Shown here: positions 28,013-42,036 of the stretch, piece after piece | Layout: every line of letters begins with the position of its first letter | How positions within the stretch are numbered: position 1 is the stretch's first letter | Assembly: GCA_000499405.2 (NCBI GenBank) | Contig: HG738138.1 | Span: 2,418,001 to 2,482,000, forward strand | Source: Onchocerca volvulus | Taxonomy: Eukaryota; Nematoda; Chromadorea; Rhabditida; Onchocercidae | Direction: 5' to 3' | DNA length: 64,000 bases | Notes under the pieces: model-generated | What the model saw: only the letters and a program-made list of their open reading frames with translations | What the model was told of the DNA's origin: nothing | Databases searched by the model: none | Translations under genes and position numbers: made by a program

Positions 28013-28050
<38 letters not shown>
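28010..28050. repeat. (GA)n microsatellite
   Basis: About 40 bases of GA dinucleotide repeat flanked by purine-rich sequence. It gives a run of Ser-Leu codons on the minus strand. Confidence 0.9.
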
Positions 28051-28051
<1 letters not shown>

Positions 28052-29430
28052 ATTAAGAAGAGGAAAGAAGAAGAAAAACGCATAACAATATTCATGGTTT
28101 TCATTTTCGATGTAATAAAATGATAAAAATATTTCATATTCAATAATAATAATAAAAATTTTCTCAAAAATACATAAAATAACGAAAGAAGGAAAGGACG
28201 AAAAAAATGGTGCATGAAAATATTCGAAGTAAAAATTTTGAAATATGAAATGAAAATAACGAATTTGACAATAATACAATATTTATTTAATTTTTATTGC
28301 CATTAGGGAAAAAAAAAAAAAAAAACATCGATAAAATAATCAAGAATGTTGATATTTTTTTTTCGTGTTCATTTGAATTAAATTGCATAAGTTTAAAAAG
28401 CCAAAAAAAATTTTTATTAAGATTATTATTTTTTTAAACTTAATTTCTTTATTTTATCTCATCTTATTTTTTTTTTTTTTATTTTTAGATATTAACATAA
28501 AAAAAAAACAAGTTTTATTGTTTTTCAATTTCTTTCTGAGATTATTTCATCTTCAATTTTCAAATTTGGGATGTAAAAATCCGTTGAATCAGAACGATGG
28601 TGATTAAATGAGCTGAAAATAGCTGAGAAAAAAGCATAAGAAATCATAGGGGTCAAAGGGCGGAAAAGGGCAAGAGTGAACAACAAAAAAGGATGGAATT
28701 GATTCATTAAATTCTGAATTATTCTGCAAATATCAGGTAAGAATTAAGTGTTATATTATCTGCTGTCACCTATTTACCCATTTTTGTCACCTATTATTTA
28801 TTTATTCAATCAATTAATATGTTTATTTTACATATTTACTTAATTTTACATGAAATAAATTAATTAATCATTAAATTTTTATATTTATCTATATTAAGCA
28901 AACAGTTGCATAAAATTCGTTTTTTTATAGTTCATTTCATTTTCTTTCTACAAAAAAAAAAAAAAAAAAAGTGATCGATCATCGTTGAAAATAAAATAGG
29001 CAAGTTAAATCATTTTCTTGGATTTATAGAAATGGAAAAAAATGAGAAGAAATGCTTGCATAATTTTTAGAACTTTAAAGTTGGAAAATTTTTAAATTGC
29101 ATTCAATTTCAAATTTTCAACACAATTTATTTCTATTTATCCATTTATATGAATGTGCGATGGAGGTTAAAAGTTTTTCGTTGTTTTTGATATTTTGAAA
29201 TAATTATTTTCAAAGGAAAAAACAATATCAATAGACAAAAAAAATAAATTTTTTTTTTTTTCTGGAAAAATGAAACTTTTGTTTTGTTTTGTTTTTTTGT
29301 TTTTTTTTCTTTTTTATGCATGCTTCATCTTCAACTTTTCACATCTTATAAATCAATGTTTAGACGTAATTAATCACTGAATGTATATGTTACGATAATA
29401 ATTAATTGCAATTATCCGGGAATATTGAAA

Positions 29431-32400
29431 TTATCTCTGATGAAATGTCACAGGAATAGTTTCACTTTTTTCATTGACTTGTGCCGACGACCAACCTCGA
29501 TTACTATACGATCGATGAAATTTATTATTCTGGAATGATGTTGTACTGAAAAGTGATGATTTCTGAGTGACTGATCGATTTAGATTGTTCCGACGAGATT
29601 GCAAATAATTTTTGTGCTGACAAGTACACTTCTGACACCAAATGTATACGGTGGAAAAAAGTTTTCGCCTGAAATACAATTAAAAATTATTGTAAATTTT
29701 TCTCTCTGTCTCTTTTTGAGATAAATACGGTAAGCAAAAAATGATAAATGAAGCAGATAATTATTTTTCAATCGATTGATTCTTCAAATCTAAAATTTAT
29801 CAATTCCTAATCACTTAGTATCATATGATAAAATTGGAAAATCAAAATTGTACAGCAATTTTAAATTTAAAAATTTTTCCTAAGCTACGAATTTATACTA
29901 ATTTGATTACAAGAAAAAAAAAGGATGATTAAAATAAACCTGAAAGTAGCACTCGTTAAGCAGAATAGCACAACATTCAACATTTTTCCGGTAAGTACCA
30001 ATGAATTGGTAATACAGGATGCTTTAGCAAATGCATTCGTTTTTGCATCATTGATTATTTTCTCGTAAAGGAACAGTATAGCAGATGGTAATTGGGTTAC
30101 GGTAAAACAGGTTACTATTGCTGCAATGGTTACGGTCATTTTTCGTTCTTGCTCACAAAAATTGCCCGATGCTGATCCGAGAAATGCTTCTCCACTTTTC
30201 GCCTACAACATTGTTTTCATTTTTTTTTCTTTTTTTTTTAAATTGAAATGTAAAGAAAAAAAAAAGATAAGCAAAAATTTTATGAAAATTATAAGCATAA
30301 AAATCCATCATAAACTTTTACAACAATGGTTTTCAAAAGAATTGAAATATAACGAATTTTCAAGCAAACTTATAAGGTATGATAGCGGTATTAGAGGATT
30401 AAAATTAAATGACCTCAGTTATTGACCTGTATCAATCATCACGAATCTCTATTAATACAAGTTACCGTAAGATCTTGCCATTTTTCTCAAAAAAAAAAAA
30501 AAAAATTCCTACTTCAAGAAATAAATGCTCACAATTGTATTATTATCGGATAATAATTAGATGATTACGATGACCATGAATAAATTTCAGTTCGTAATTT
30601 TACTAACTCACAGTATCATTTCTATTTCAGTCAACCTTTAATTAAGTTAATATTTACGGGATTCATTTTAAAATTTAATCAAATTTTGCTTCATTTCGAA
30701 GAATATATAAGAGGATTTTTAATAGATATTTCCTTCTTCCTGAAATTTTCTTCCTGCACTCTTACTATATCTTATTTGAGATAGTATCAGGTTGTACTAA
30801 AATAACAAAAACTTCAAATCTTCCTTATTACTCTATTCGAAAACTCTAAATTAAGTTTGATTCAAACATATTAAGTGGATAGTAGAAATTAATGCTAATT
30901 TGAGTTTAATTGATTTTCGACGCTCCTTTCAGATTTCTCTTTTATTTTGATAGAATTGTAAAATTAAATTTCAAATAATATCAAACATTAAGTTATTCGT
31001 TAACTAAAATTCAACGCAGAGAGAAATTAAATTAATGTAAAAGTATTCAGATTTTATTTACAGAAATTATTTCATTCACTTTTGCAAAATTTAAATTTAA
31101 TCTAAAAATTAAAATATAATATTTGGAGAATAATTATGAATAATAAATACCTGTTCAGTTCTAATTTGTAGCAGACGAATTAGGTATACGTTAAGGAAAG
31201 CAACAACAAATACAGGAATGACAACACCAATGAAAGCATTTGCAATAACACTCATATTAATGTAGAAAACAAATCGCTCGGATGGTTGATAGTATGGTAC
31301 TAAACCGAATTCAGTCCAATTCCAGGTTACCGGTAAGCATTTCATATAAATCTGGGTCATATTGCATACCCATAAAGCAGCACAGCGATATGAAAAATGA
31401 TGATAGCTGGAATTGTTCATTTATTTTAAACTACAAAATTCAAACAATTTAATAATAATTGCTTATTCAACTTACGTAATCTTACAGTATCAGCTTACGG
31501 TCACTTTTGTAATTACAGTATCAGCTTACGGTTGCTTTTGGATATGGTTACACGTGAATATGTGAATTTCTCAAAAAGGACAACAATGCTAATTTACAAA
31601 TCATTTCCCATCCATCATTATTATTTAAGCTAACAATGACTTGAAACATCATTTAATTTTTATTTTGATTAATAACGTTTACTAATTTGATAAATGTAAA
31701 CAGCTATTCTTTCTCCCATATTACAGTAAAATATCCAAATCGGATACTGTAAACGATACTTTTATCACAGGAAGTAAACATTAAAGTAAATAACCATGTC
31801 AACATTAATGTGAATGCAAGTATCGCGGATATAATGATAACTGATCCCAGTGCCTGTAAAAAGTCAGAAAAACATAAATCACAATAAAATCATATCGTAT
31901 TATATTGATATTATAAAATCACGATAAATTATGCTCATATTCACATTAAATCATATTTTTATAATTCATAGTAACGATTACTAATGAAATAAATTCTTTT
32001 TTACGTAATAGTAATTCATCATCTTTCCCCTCATTGGAATTTAAATTAGAATTAATTCCAGAAAAAAAAAAATCATCCACATATCCAATTATTACTGAAG
32101 AAATTTTTTAAAAAAAACTATTGAAATTACTCACATGATATTGTTTCAATGATCTGAATGGAAATTTGATGATCAATAATCGTTCAGCAGATACGGCAAG
32201 TACAATCCTAAAAGCACTCGATTACTCAAATTTGAAATAAAACTTGATCAAGTAAATATTAAAAAATTTCATATTTTACATAAAAATTTTTCTTTTAATT
32301 TCATAAATTTCATGCAAAAATTTGAAATATGATAATATAATTTTAATAATTATCAAACCATATAGCAGCACAAGAGAACCAATTTGCTAATGCTGCAAAG

Positions 32401-35400
32401 TGTGTTTTTGTATGTGCATAAATTATGCGAAATGTTGTGCTTTCATAAAATCGTTGCATTGATGATAAGCTTGTTGGTAGCATAAAGATAAAAACAGCCA
32501 TATCAGTGATAGCTAGTGCTGCCAATAGATGATTCGCTCTAGATCAATTAATGATAAGTTGATAAATTAATTGATAAGTTAAATATATAAATAATAAACG
32601 AAAAATAAATAAATAAATGTTGCGTAACTTTTTGATACAATTTTTTTCTTCTTTTTTTTTTTTTTTTTGTAATTTGTTACATTATTTGATTTGCTGTCAT
32701 TTTTTTGCTTTTTCATTTTCATTTTCATCTCAAAATTGTCGTAATTTCAACTGATGTTAACATTTCTAATGACAAAATTTTTGATTAACTGACGTCAACA
32801 TTTTTGTTTTATATTTAAGAAAAGAAAAAATTTAATTCAAATAAGGAATTTAATTTACCGATTTCGCATGCTTTGGTTGAGTAACACTGATAATGTTAAT
32901 GCATTACCAATAATTGTTACAGCAAATTGGATCGGAAATGCTGTCTGGAATGACATCAACCATTTTACAGCTATTTAGTAATCATTTAATTTTTACAAAT
33001 AATTAAGGATCACTTATTTTAATTAACCCATCACTGATCTCTCAAAAAAAAAGAAAAAAAGATGTAACCATTTTTCACTTTTTAAAAGTTTCTAAAAATT
33101 AATGTCCCTTCCTAAAAAAAAACCAAGACATCTTTTTTCTATTTCTCAAAAATTTTTAAAAATTATTATCTGAAGAAAAAACGAAGACATCATCTTTCTA
33201 TTTCTCAAAAATCTTTAAAAATTAATATTTCAAAACAAAAAAAGGCGAAGGCATAATCTTTCTACATTTTAAAAATTAATACAGATATTTCATCAAATAA
33301 TTTTTTTGCTGGGTACAAATTTAGAAATTCAAATGAATTTGAAACAAGATTACTAATTGAAATTAAAACTTCTGATTATTAAAAAATCATGCCCCTCGAG
33401 AATATTTAATTTGATTTAGAAATAAGATTTCAATTTCGTTCAACGATTTGTTAAAAAATTTTTTTTGTAATTATATGTTATTTGGAAAATAAGATGAAAA
33501 TTAGAAATGAACAATTTACCAATTCATAAAAGTTAGCCAAATTAATGAAATTACGAAAAAAAAAACTTTTCTGGATTTAGCAACTGCCTAAAATTTTGTT
33601 AAGAACTGATCAATCGCTCATTTAACTTTCACCAATTTAGTCACATATTTGATGTATTAATTCAAAAATTTTCAAATTTCAAATGATTGTATAAATTTCA
33701 ACGTTTTTTATGTGTTAGAGATTGATAATTCAAGCAAATCCTTTTGGTTTAATAAATTTATGAAGCATAATCAAATGGTTTTATGCAAAGAACTATACCA
33801 AATAAATTAACAATTATATTTTCTAATGTTTATTTTCTTCAATAAGAATTTGCTTTTTTTTTCTTTTATTTTGTATTAAAAAACAAATTTGAAATGTTTT
33901 AGAAATTTTTAAATTAAAATGAGCCAAATACTAAGATAACAATGTAGACATTGGAATGTTTTTATTTGTTAAATTTTGTTTTTTTTTTTTTTTTTTTTTT
34001 TTTGTCTTTGTTTTTTTTTTTTCAAAGTTTAAAACTGACATGTTTCTTACATTTTGCTGATTGAAAATAAAGACTATTAATCTCGTTTTCTCTTCTTTTT
34101 CGATTTTTTTTTTCTTTTCTAATCTTAAAAGAAACTTTACTTATTGACAAATCTAAAATCGTCAAAAAATGGAATTATATTTCAAGTAATGCCTCTTGGG
34201 TTTTGCTAACTCTTCAGAATAACTAACAACAGTCCTATTTTTTTTATCTTGAAATTTGACCAATTTTGAATATTTTTTTCTTTTCTTTTGAAACTAAAAA
34301 AATGAAATTAATGATCAATGACTTTTCATTGTCGATAAATAATTTATTGAGAGTTACAAATTTGGCTACTAATTTAATTTCATGAAAAACTAATGGATCA
34401 GAATTAAGGTAAATTATTTTTTCGCATTTTCTGCTTATTCAGTTTTCAAAAAGTTGCATTTTTTCAACTATTTTGAAATAATCTATGACATTTTCCAAAA
34501 TCTATGACATGCAACTCTTCTTTTTTGACTTTACAATATTTCTAATATCTTTTTCTGAAGTTTGAAGATGAAAGTTATCAGCAATAATAAGTATGAATAA
34601 ATTTGACAAGAAGAAACAAACAAAGCGAATTTTTCGATTATAAATTTTTAAAAATATTCTTAAATGACTAGATAATTACTGCGATCTTTTATATTTACTT
34701 GTCTTTAACAACAACAAAAAAAGAAATCTATAAAATGTATAAAACTAATATTTCAGCCTTATGTGAATAAAATACAAATTACTACTGAATTAATTGATGC
34801 GAATTTTATTAAAATTTCATAAGAATGAAAAAACCTGCTCCCTATATTTTATTAAAATAAGCAATTTTTTTCAAAAACATTATCAAATATTGGACAAAAA
34901 AAATTGTTGACAAAAAAAAAATTTAATTGAGTGTAAATCATTTTTTAATCAATAATCAAGTTCAGATAAAGCCAATTTCTGATGATTATTGTTAGCCTAA
35001 TAAAGTAGCATATGTTGTTTATGCGTTATTTCATTCAAATTATTTAATCGAAGATATAAAATGTATTTTATATTAAATATTTGAAATAAAATATTAAATG
35101 CATGAAGTGCATTAAAATAATATAATTGTGAAGCATTTTTGGATGCTTTGAAGTATCACTTAAACGTTAAATTATGCACACTTAACATTAAGTCTTGCAT
35201 AAAATACGATAAGTGCTAAAAGCAAATTTCCTATAAATTTCATCGATTAAATTTTAAAATAATAAATTCTATTTATTTATAATTTTAAGCTGCATAACTT
35301 TCAAATCATTCACATCTCATTGATTTTTTAAAATTAGTTGCAAAAATTTGAACATTTTTTCGCATTTTAGTTTATTTGCATTAAATGATTTTTAAATTTT

Positions 35401-37734
35401 TGATATTTTTGAAATTTGAGAAAAAAAAAATGGTAAATTTCGAGTTAGAAATTTTTAACTATCATTTGCTATATTACTAAATTATTATTTAGAAGTTATT
35501 TAAACGATTTCTTATAAATTTTATCCATCAAAGTTTTTTAATTTTTTAATACAAATACAAATATACCGAATTCACTTTACTATTTAATAACTTGTTAAAA
35601 TGACAAAACAAAGGATAATTGAATAAATTTGTTCACGATTATTTGGATAATTACAATTTCCGATACTTAATTTTCACTGTATAATTTCAGTACAACATTT
35701 TTTGGTCAATGTTATCAACAATATTTGCTATATTTAATGGCATATAACTTTTTACTTATTCCATTGACATAAGCTATTGATAATGATATGCTAACATAAG
35801 TATTAGTTAAGGAAAAGTTCAAAGATTAGCTGAGGAAAAAATTTCAAGTGTTGTTTTTCATACAAATGAAAAACCCCTTCCCTATAATCACTATTTTTTT
35901 CCCGACTAATGAAATGAAAAAAAAAAAAAGGAAAAAGAAATTTAGTGGAAAATTGATGATTATTTGCAGCAGTAGGAAATGTATGCTAAAAATGCAAACA
36001 ATCTTGCAGATATTAATACAAATTTCGAAATAAATTGAAATTTTAATTTAAATTTTTGCCGCTTCTTCATTTTTTCCTTTTTTTCCTTGGCATATGATAA
36101 TGCAAAACAAAAAAAAAAAAAAATTGATGCATTCTTTTACAAGAAAAAATTATTTTCTCATGAAACAAGAAAAATTAAATAATATCTATCTTTCAAAAAA
36201 TACTTTTTCTCATAATTTCATTTCCTTTTTTTTTTCTCTCAAAATAAAGAAAAGAATTCATAGAAAGGATAAAAATGCATAATGTAATTATTAAATATAT
36301 TGGTATGCTTCAAAAAAAAGAAAAACTATTTCAACTAATGTTTTTACTTTTTCTTTTTGCAATGAACAAAATGATAATTTTTACTTTTATTATCTTCAAA
36401 AAGAACAAAATTCCTTATTTCTTTCTTTTTTTTTAAATAAAAAAAAAAAATTTATCAAATTTTGTTTAGAATTAACAATCATTTTTTGACTTACTTCTTA
36501 AAATAATCACATTTTAACATTTGAAAATTAATGAACGATACGAAACAAAAAAATTAATGCCTAAACAATATTTGAACAAAATAGCTGAAATATATAAAAA
36601 TTCCTAAAAAACTCAAATTTATTTGAGTTAGTTGAAATTATTTTTAAAATTAAAACTGCAACAAATTATTGAATACAATAAAATTTGCAGCATTCTAATA
36701 TATTTTATCCTTCGCAATTTATTTCATTCCCAAAATTACTTCATTTAATACTTTAAATTGCTATTTAAAATTTTCCCTCCTACTAAAATCTTCAGACAAT
36801 TTTTTCTCACATTTCCGTTTGCTTTCTCACCATTATTTGCAATAGTTGAAAAAAAAAAAAAAAAAAAAAACGATTTAGATTATCGTAAAAAAGTGTTACC
36901 CTTAAGCTATAATAAAATTTCTAAATTAACAACTAGTAAATAGATGAAATTTGTAGACAACTATTCTATTACGTAATAAAAATTTTAATTGAAATTGTTA
37001 GAAATCATAATGACACGATGTAAATTTTTTAAGTTCTGTATGAAATTATTTTAAAAAATACGTGAAAAGTTCATATGTCATTTCTGACGTGAAAAGTTCA
37101 TACGTCATTCGTGCTATAAATAAAAAAAATGAGTAAAAGGACAGGAAAAGGAAAGAAGCATAATGTTGGAAACTTTTTTGAACTGTATCTAAACTATAAT
37201 AATTTATAAAGTAAATTTATTGGCATTTTTATTATCATGTAAAATTTCAGTAAATTTGAAACTTTACAAAATAATTCAATTCTCTTTTTTTTTTTTTTCT
37301 GGTGTGATTACTAGCTATTGGAAAAAGATTTTCCTGTATGATGCTAATAATTAATTAAGCATAACATCATTTGATATCATCACTTGAATGATTGTATCAG
37401 AAAATAATATAACTGGATAATTTTAATATTACTAGCATATCGTATTAAAATCTATATTATTATATTTAGGACTAGAAATGATAGTATTAAATTGTTAAAA
37501 TATTAATTTAATAAAAATTAAAATGAATTTCAAAAAAGTTAAATAGTCTATTAACAAAAGAATGTTACTAATTTTAATTACCATATGATGTATTTTTCCA
37601 ATGTTTCACTTTTTTTTTTTTTTTTTTAAAAACTTAATTGATGATAAATTATGATAACAAACCTGATAAAAAAAATCATCCGTCGGAGCATTGAGATGTA
37701 AATTTTTCAAACATTTCATTGAATACTTCATCAT
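29431..37734 (-). CDS. Rhodopsin-family G-protein-coupled receptor, neuropeptide-receptor-like
   Basis: Eight phase-consistent exons: 37734-37663, 32944-32859, 32538-32359, 32207-32135, 31853-31780, 31406-31151, 30202-29940 and 29668-29431 (1242 nt, 413 aa). The seven membrane segments are: TM1 with IIGNAL (the GN motif); TM2 HLLAALAITDMAVFIFMLP (an LAxxD form); TM3 ending AERLL in place of DRY; TM4 SVIIISAILAF; a Cys-rich second extracellular loop with NMT and NWT glycosylation sites; TM5 IGVVIPVFVVAFL; TM6 AAIVTCFTVTQLPSAIL; TM7 GKMLNVVLFCLTSATFR. A polar 79-residue tail ends the protein. The pattern is that of nematode peptide (FMRFamide-type) receptors; the ligand is unknown. Weak points: the N-terminal exon lies 4.7 kb upstream and is joined mainly on phase and fit (24-residue extracellular N-terminus), and the 31780 donor (GTTTAC) was chosen among alternatives to keep TM4 in frame with the loop. 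Confidence 0.8.
31482..31532. repeat. 20-bp direct repeat, two copies
   Basis: TTACAGTATCAGCTTACGGT occurs exactly at 31482-31501 and 31513-31532, a period of 31 bases, inside the GPCR intron between the TM4 and TM5 exons. Confidence 0.85.
33061..33288. repeat. Minisatellite of ~60-bp units, about 3.7 copies
   Basis: Units start near 33061, 33123, 33182 and 33246. The shared core is CGAAGACATCATCTTTCTAT followed by TTCTCAAAAATCTTTAAAAATTAAT or close variants. It lies in intron 1 of the GPCR gene. Confidence 0.75.
37060..37109. repeat. 23-bp direct repeat, two copies, period 27
   Basis: ACGTGAAAAGTTCATA(T/C)GTCATT at 37060-37082 and 37087-37109, one mismatch, in GPCR intron 1 about 550 bp downstream of the first exon. 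Each copy holds an ACGTGA core at one end. Confidence 0.8.
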
Positions 37735-40700
37735 TAGTTAAGCAAATAAGAAACCTGGAAATTTTCTCTCCAATCTAGAAATAATACAAACTAAAAAGTT
37801 GCATTTCTTTTTAATCAATCACAACAATTTTGTTGATAATTTCGATCTAACCAGAACAATAAGGAAAATTAAGACAAATAATAGGTGCATAAACATAAAG
37901 TGCAAAATATTAGAAAAATATTTCAAGAAGAGAAAAATTTAAAGAAAATTATGATAAAATACTGACCTGATTAGAATTCATAAATTTGCTCTAAATTAAT
38001 CTTCCTAGTCAATCTATGTTAATACATTTCAATTGACTTTTTTTTTTTTTTTTTAAATCCATAATTCATCATTATTACAATTTTATTCATTTTGTTTTAA
38101 TTTATTCAGATTAAAAGTCCTAATATTTGCATCGCAACTCTTTTTTTTTCTATTTCCTATAACTTTTAAAAAGATTACGAATGAATTTTTGAAAATTTTA
38201 GAATATTAAGAAAAATGAAATAGAGAATATTCGTTTCTGTTTAAAAGAAATTCGTTAAGCGGATAATTTTAATCTTTTTTGATTATAGTAAGAAAAGAAT
38301 TAGTAAGGAAAATTAGAAATAGACTTCACTAGTGAAGGCTATTTTTTTTTTCGATACCGTTTTACATTTTATTAGAAATTAAATTAATAAATTGATCGTA
38401 TCATTGTATTTCTCTTTAAAATGTCAGAATTTTTATACAATTAAGCTTAAATTATGCTTTATTCACGAAACAATCAAAAAAAAAAAAAAAAATAAGGAAA
38501 AATAGGAAAAAAAAGTATGTGTTTTGTAAAAATTGCATATATTCGAGCTCAAGTTAATTCAAATTAATTTTTAATTAACATATGAATCTTAGAATCTATT
38601 TACAAGATAATATGATCAAATTTTATCATTTAATTATTGCTAAGTTATCATTCAAGTTAACTTCAATTAGATTTTAAAAAACTTGGATTAACAACTTCGT
38701 ATAATAGTGAAATTATTTGACCAAATTATAATTTCTTTTATTTTTCTCTTCGTTACATTTGTGAGAATCTTTTAAAATAAAAGCTTTTCTGATAACTTGC
38801 ATTTTCAAAGGTAAAAATGGATTCTTATAATTTGCACTGTTAAATAGAAGAAAAAGAAAGATATTTGAAAGAAAAAAAAAATAAAAAAAAGAATAAAAAG
38901 ATACAAAATAGATTGAAATAGCAAATGAAACGAGACTTTTCGGTGCTTTTGTCAGACTGAAATTCTCAAAAACTACGAGAATGAAACATAGCGAATTGAT
39001 AGATAGGTGGAAAAGAAAGAAATGCAAGATGAAAACAAATTTAATTGGAATTTTCGTCGAACTGTCGTCGCATCTTTTAAGCCACCCTCTGGTGAATTCT
39101 TTAGTTTCGAGCTTAACATTCATGGAAAACCGAAATTTTTATCCCTTTTGAGAATTAATTTATCATATTAAAGATTTTTGCAACATGAGAAGCTTGCCAT
39201 TATTAAGGCAAACTTATTCTATCAGTCAAATGATAGATGCAAAATGAATAATCATCTTGTCGTTTAAATGTAATTTTAACAAGTAATAGACATGCAATTT
39301 AATGAAAAAAAAAAGAAAGTTTTTTTTTGCGAAATATTTAAATATGAATAATTTGATTTTTCAACTTATTTTTTTAGATTTCAAATTTATTTACAAATTA
39401 TAAAGTTGATTACAAAAATACTGCATTTTAAAAGATAATTATTATAATAAAGTGAAAGAAAATAAGGTATGGTTTAGAAATAATTGTCGCTTTAGAATGA
39501 AAAAGATTGATAATTAAACTAATTTTGAAAACATTTGACGAATTTTCAGTTTTCATTGCTAATTACTGACGTATATTATGGATGGAAATAGTTGAGGAAA
39601 TATATCTGAAGAAAATAATTCAATAAAAAATGTTTTGAAATATTTTATGACAAAAGAGAAATGTTTTCATTAATGAAATTTGATACTAAAAATGTAATTG
39701 TAAAAAGCTAAATATTACTCATTGTAAATGCATAAAAATACGCTTAGATGAACGAAATTAATTCCAATTATAACTGCAAAGCTTACTAATCTAATCAATA
39801 ATTAATTATTAAAAATGAGTTAAGAAAATCAAATATGGAGTTAAATTCAAATTCAAAAAAAAAACTCGATTTAATAATTTGTTCATATTACTCTTACACA
39901 GTTAATTATGCTATACTATCGATTATATAGGATATAAAATTTAAAATTAGAAAAAAAAAGTCGAAAATCAAAGTAATATGGAAGACATTTACATGACAAA
40001 CGATTACATATTACATTCTCTTCCGGGATTATAAAAGTAATTTTTGCATGTTATTCGTCCGTTGTAAAAATGAAAAAATTAGCTGAAAATTTCGAACTTT
40101 TATTTTTTATCCCTTTTTTCTATATTTGACTCGTTTTTTCTTAAACATTTCTTCTGCCCGATGTTTGATCTTTGATTTTAAAATGATTACTGCAAATGGA
40201 TTTTCAAAACTTTTTCAGTTTTTTTTTTTTTTTTTTTTTTTTTCAAGCATTATTTAGTATCACTTATGATATCATTTATGATTTATTCTTTTCCTTATTT
40301 GATATCATTTATGATATTAATCATTATTTGTTTTTTTTTTTCCAAAATACTATTTAATATCATTATTTGTTCGTCTTTTTTAATTAAATATTTAATATCA
40401 TCCATGATATTATTTATTCTTTGTTTTTCCTTTTTCTAATTAAAAATTTGAATAAAACGAAAATCCACTGATTTATAAAAGTCGAAGACGTTTGTCATAC
40501 TAATACAATAAAACGTACGTCAACCTCATTGATTAATCATCTAATGAATCAGTGTGATAAGTTTTATCTCATTTAGATGTTAATAATTTTGCACTTGTCA
40601 CAATTGAGTGATGGTGTTTAAAATTTGTAAAATTTTCAAACTTTTGATCCATCTCTATAATCTTTAATACATTTTTATTGCCTGAAAATAAAATAAAATT

Positions 40701-42036
40701 TAAAAAAAAAAAAAAATTATATAGAACAAAGATAAAATAAATGCTTTCATAAAAATTTCATAATTGAACGATCAACAAAACAACAAATTGAACAAAACAA
40801 TTCAAAAAACTAAAATTAAAAATGATGTAGTTTATAACAAACTATGAAATATTTTAAAATAAACTTCAACTTCAGCGAAATGAAAATCTTGTCTGTTAGC
40901 AAAACTGACAAAAATTGGTGAGGTGAGAGAAAAAAAAAATTTCACTTATTCCATGACATTTTGGTGACAGTTTTTGAAATGACATAAAATTGTAAAGTGA
41001 ATATTTAATAATCTAAGATTTTATTTTGAAGAGTTTATAAGTGACAATTGAAGCAAGAGGCGGAAAATAAAAATTCATAAAAAGTATTGAATATTTTAGG
41101 TTAATTAAAACATAATCAGAACTTTTTTTTGGAACTAATCTATTTGTTCATTATTTGTTATAGCCAAATGTTTAAGAGTCCTTTTCTCTTTTTAAATTAT
41201 ATTTTGTTGCATGCTGACAAATTTTTGAAACTTTTCAAGTTAGTATTCATAGTGTTAATAAAAAAAAGTTAGTAAAAAGGAAAAAAAAAATCTCAAAATA
41301 TTTGATAATAATTTAACGATTAAATGAGAATATCATTATTGTATGGAATGAAAATTTGATTTATAATATCAAATTTTTAAATCACATTATATATTAAACA
41401 AAACTAAAGTTTACTATATTTATTAATTATGCGCATTAAATAAAACTTATATTTATATATGGTTTTATTTGATGTCTGCCTAACTTCAATTTTTGTTACT
41501 ATAACCAGTAACTTTTACAACTTGCTAACTTTACAACTTGCTTATTAAAATTATTTCATTTTTTGAATCGAAATTTCCGAAAAATTTTCTTTTCAATGGA
41601 TTGTTTCGAAGAAATTTTTCATTCTTGATAGATGGTGGCCGTGTTAGTTGTGTATTGATAATTTCAAATATTCCGATTAATTAAGGAAGGATGAGAAAAT
41701 GAAAGGATAAACGAGAATGAAAGGGAAATTTTAGGATTAAATGGAATGGATTGAGAAAGCTGCACGTAGAGATCAAATTGCAGGCCATTTCAAAGAGGTC
41801 ATTTCATAGAATGCCAGCATCAATATGGAGCATTATCAATGAAATAGCTTTAAAATCAACATCCTATTCCTTTCAAAAGTTCGCTTTTGCTTTGTGATAA
41901 GTGATAGTGAAGAGGAAGGAAGAGAAGAAGGTAGAGTGAAATTTTAATCAACTGAACGATCCATCCAACTGCTAACAATCATTTTGTTTATCACCTATTT
42001 GAATTTAAAGTGACTAATTGTATACTATCAAATCAG
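37735..42036. other. Divergent intergenic region between the GPCR gene and the coiled-coil gene
   Basis: About 4.3 kb between two genes pointing away from each other, so it should contain both promoters. It is AT-rich with poly-T runs (for example 40219-40243). A degenerate tandem repeat lies at 40251-40437. A 136-codon minus-strand open frame (39123-38713) has a few balanced codons at its start but is mostly antisense to a poly-A tract. No exon was supported. The patch from about 41630 to 41950 is purine-rich and less AT-biased, fitting the upstream region or 5' UTR of the coiled-coil gene. Confidence 0.45.
40251..40437. repeat. Degenerate tandem repeat, ~45-55-bp units
   Basis: Four loosely similar units built on TATTTAATATCATTTATGAT followed by ATTATTTATTCTTTG and a T-rich spacer, beginning near 40251, 40298, 40351 and 40387. 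They are diverged and unequal in length. Confidence 0.5.

Noticed and set aside
38713..39123. 136-codon minus-strand open frame, the second longest in the window
   Set aside because: Its middle is Phe/Ser/Leu read from a poly-A tract and the other strand is partly open too. No acceptor, donor or homologue was recognised.
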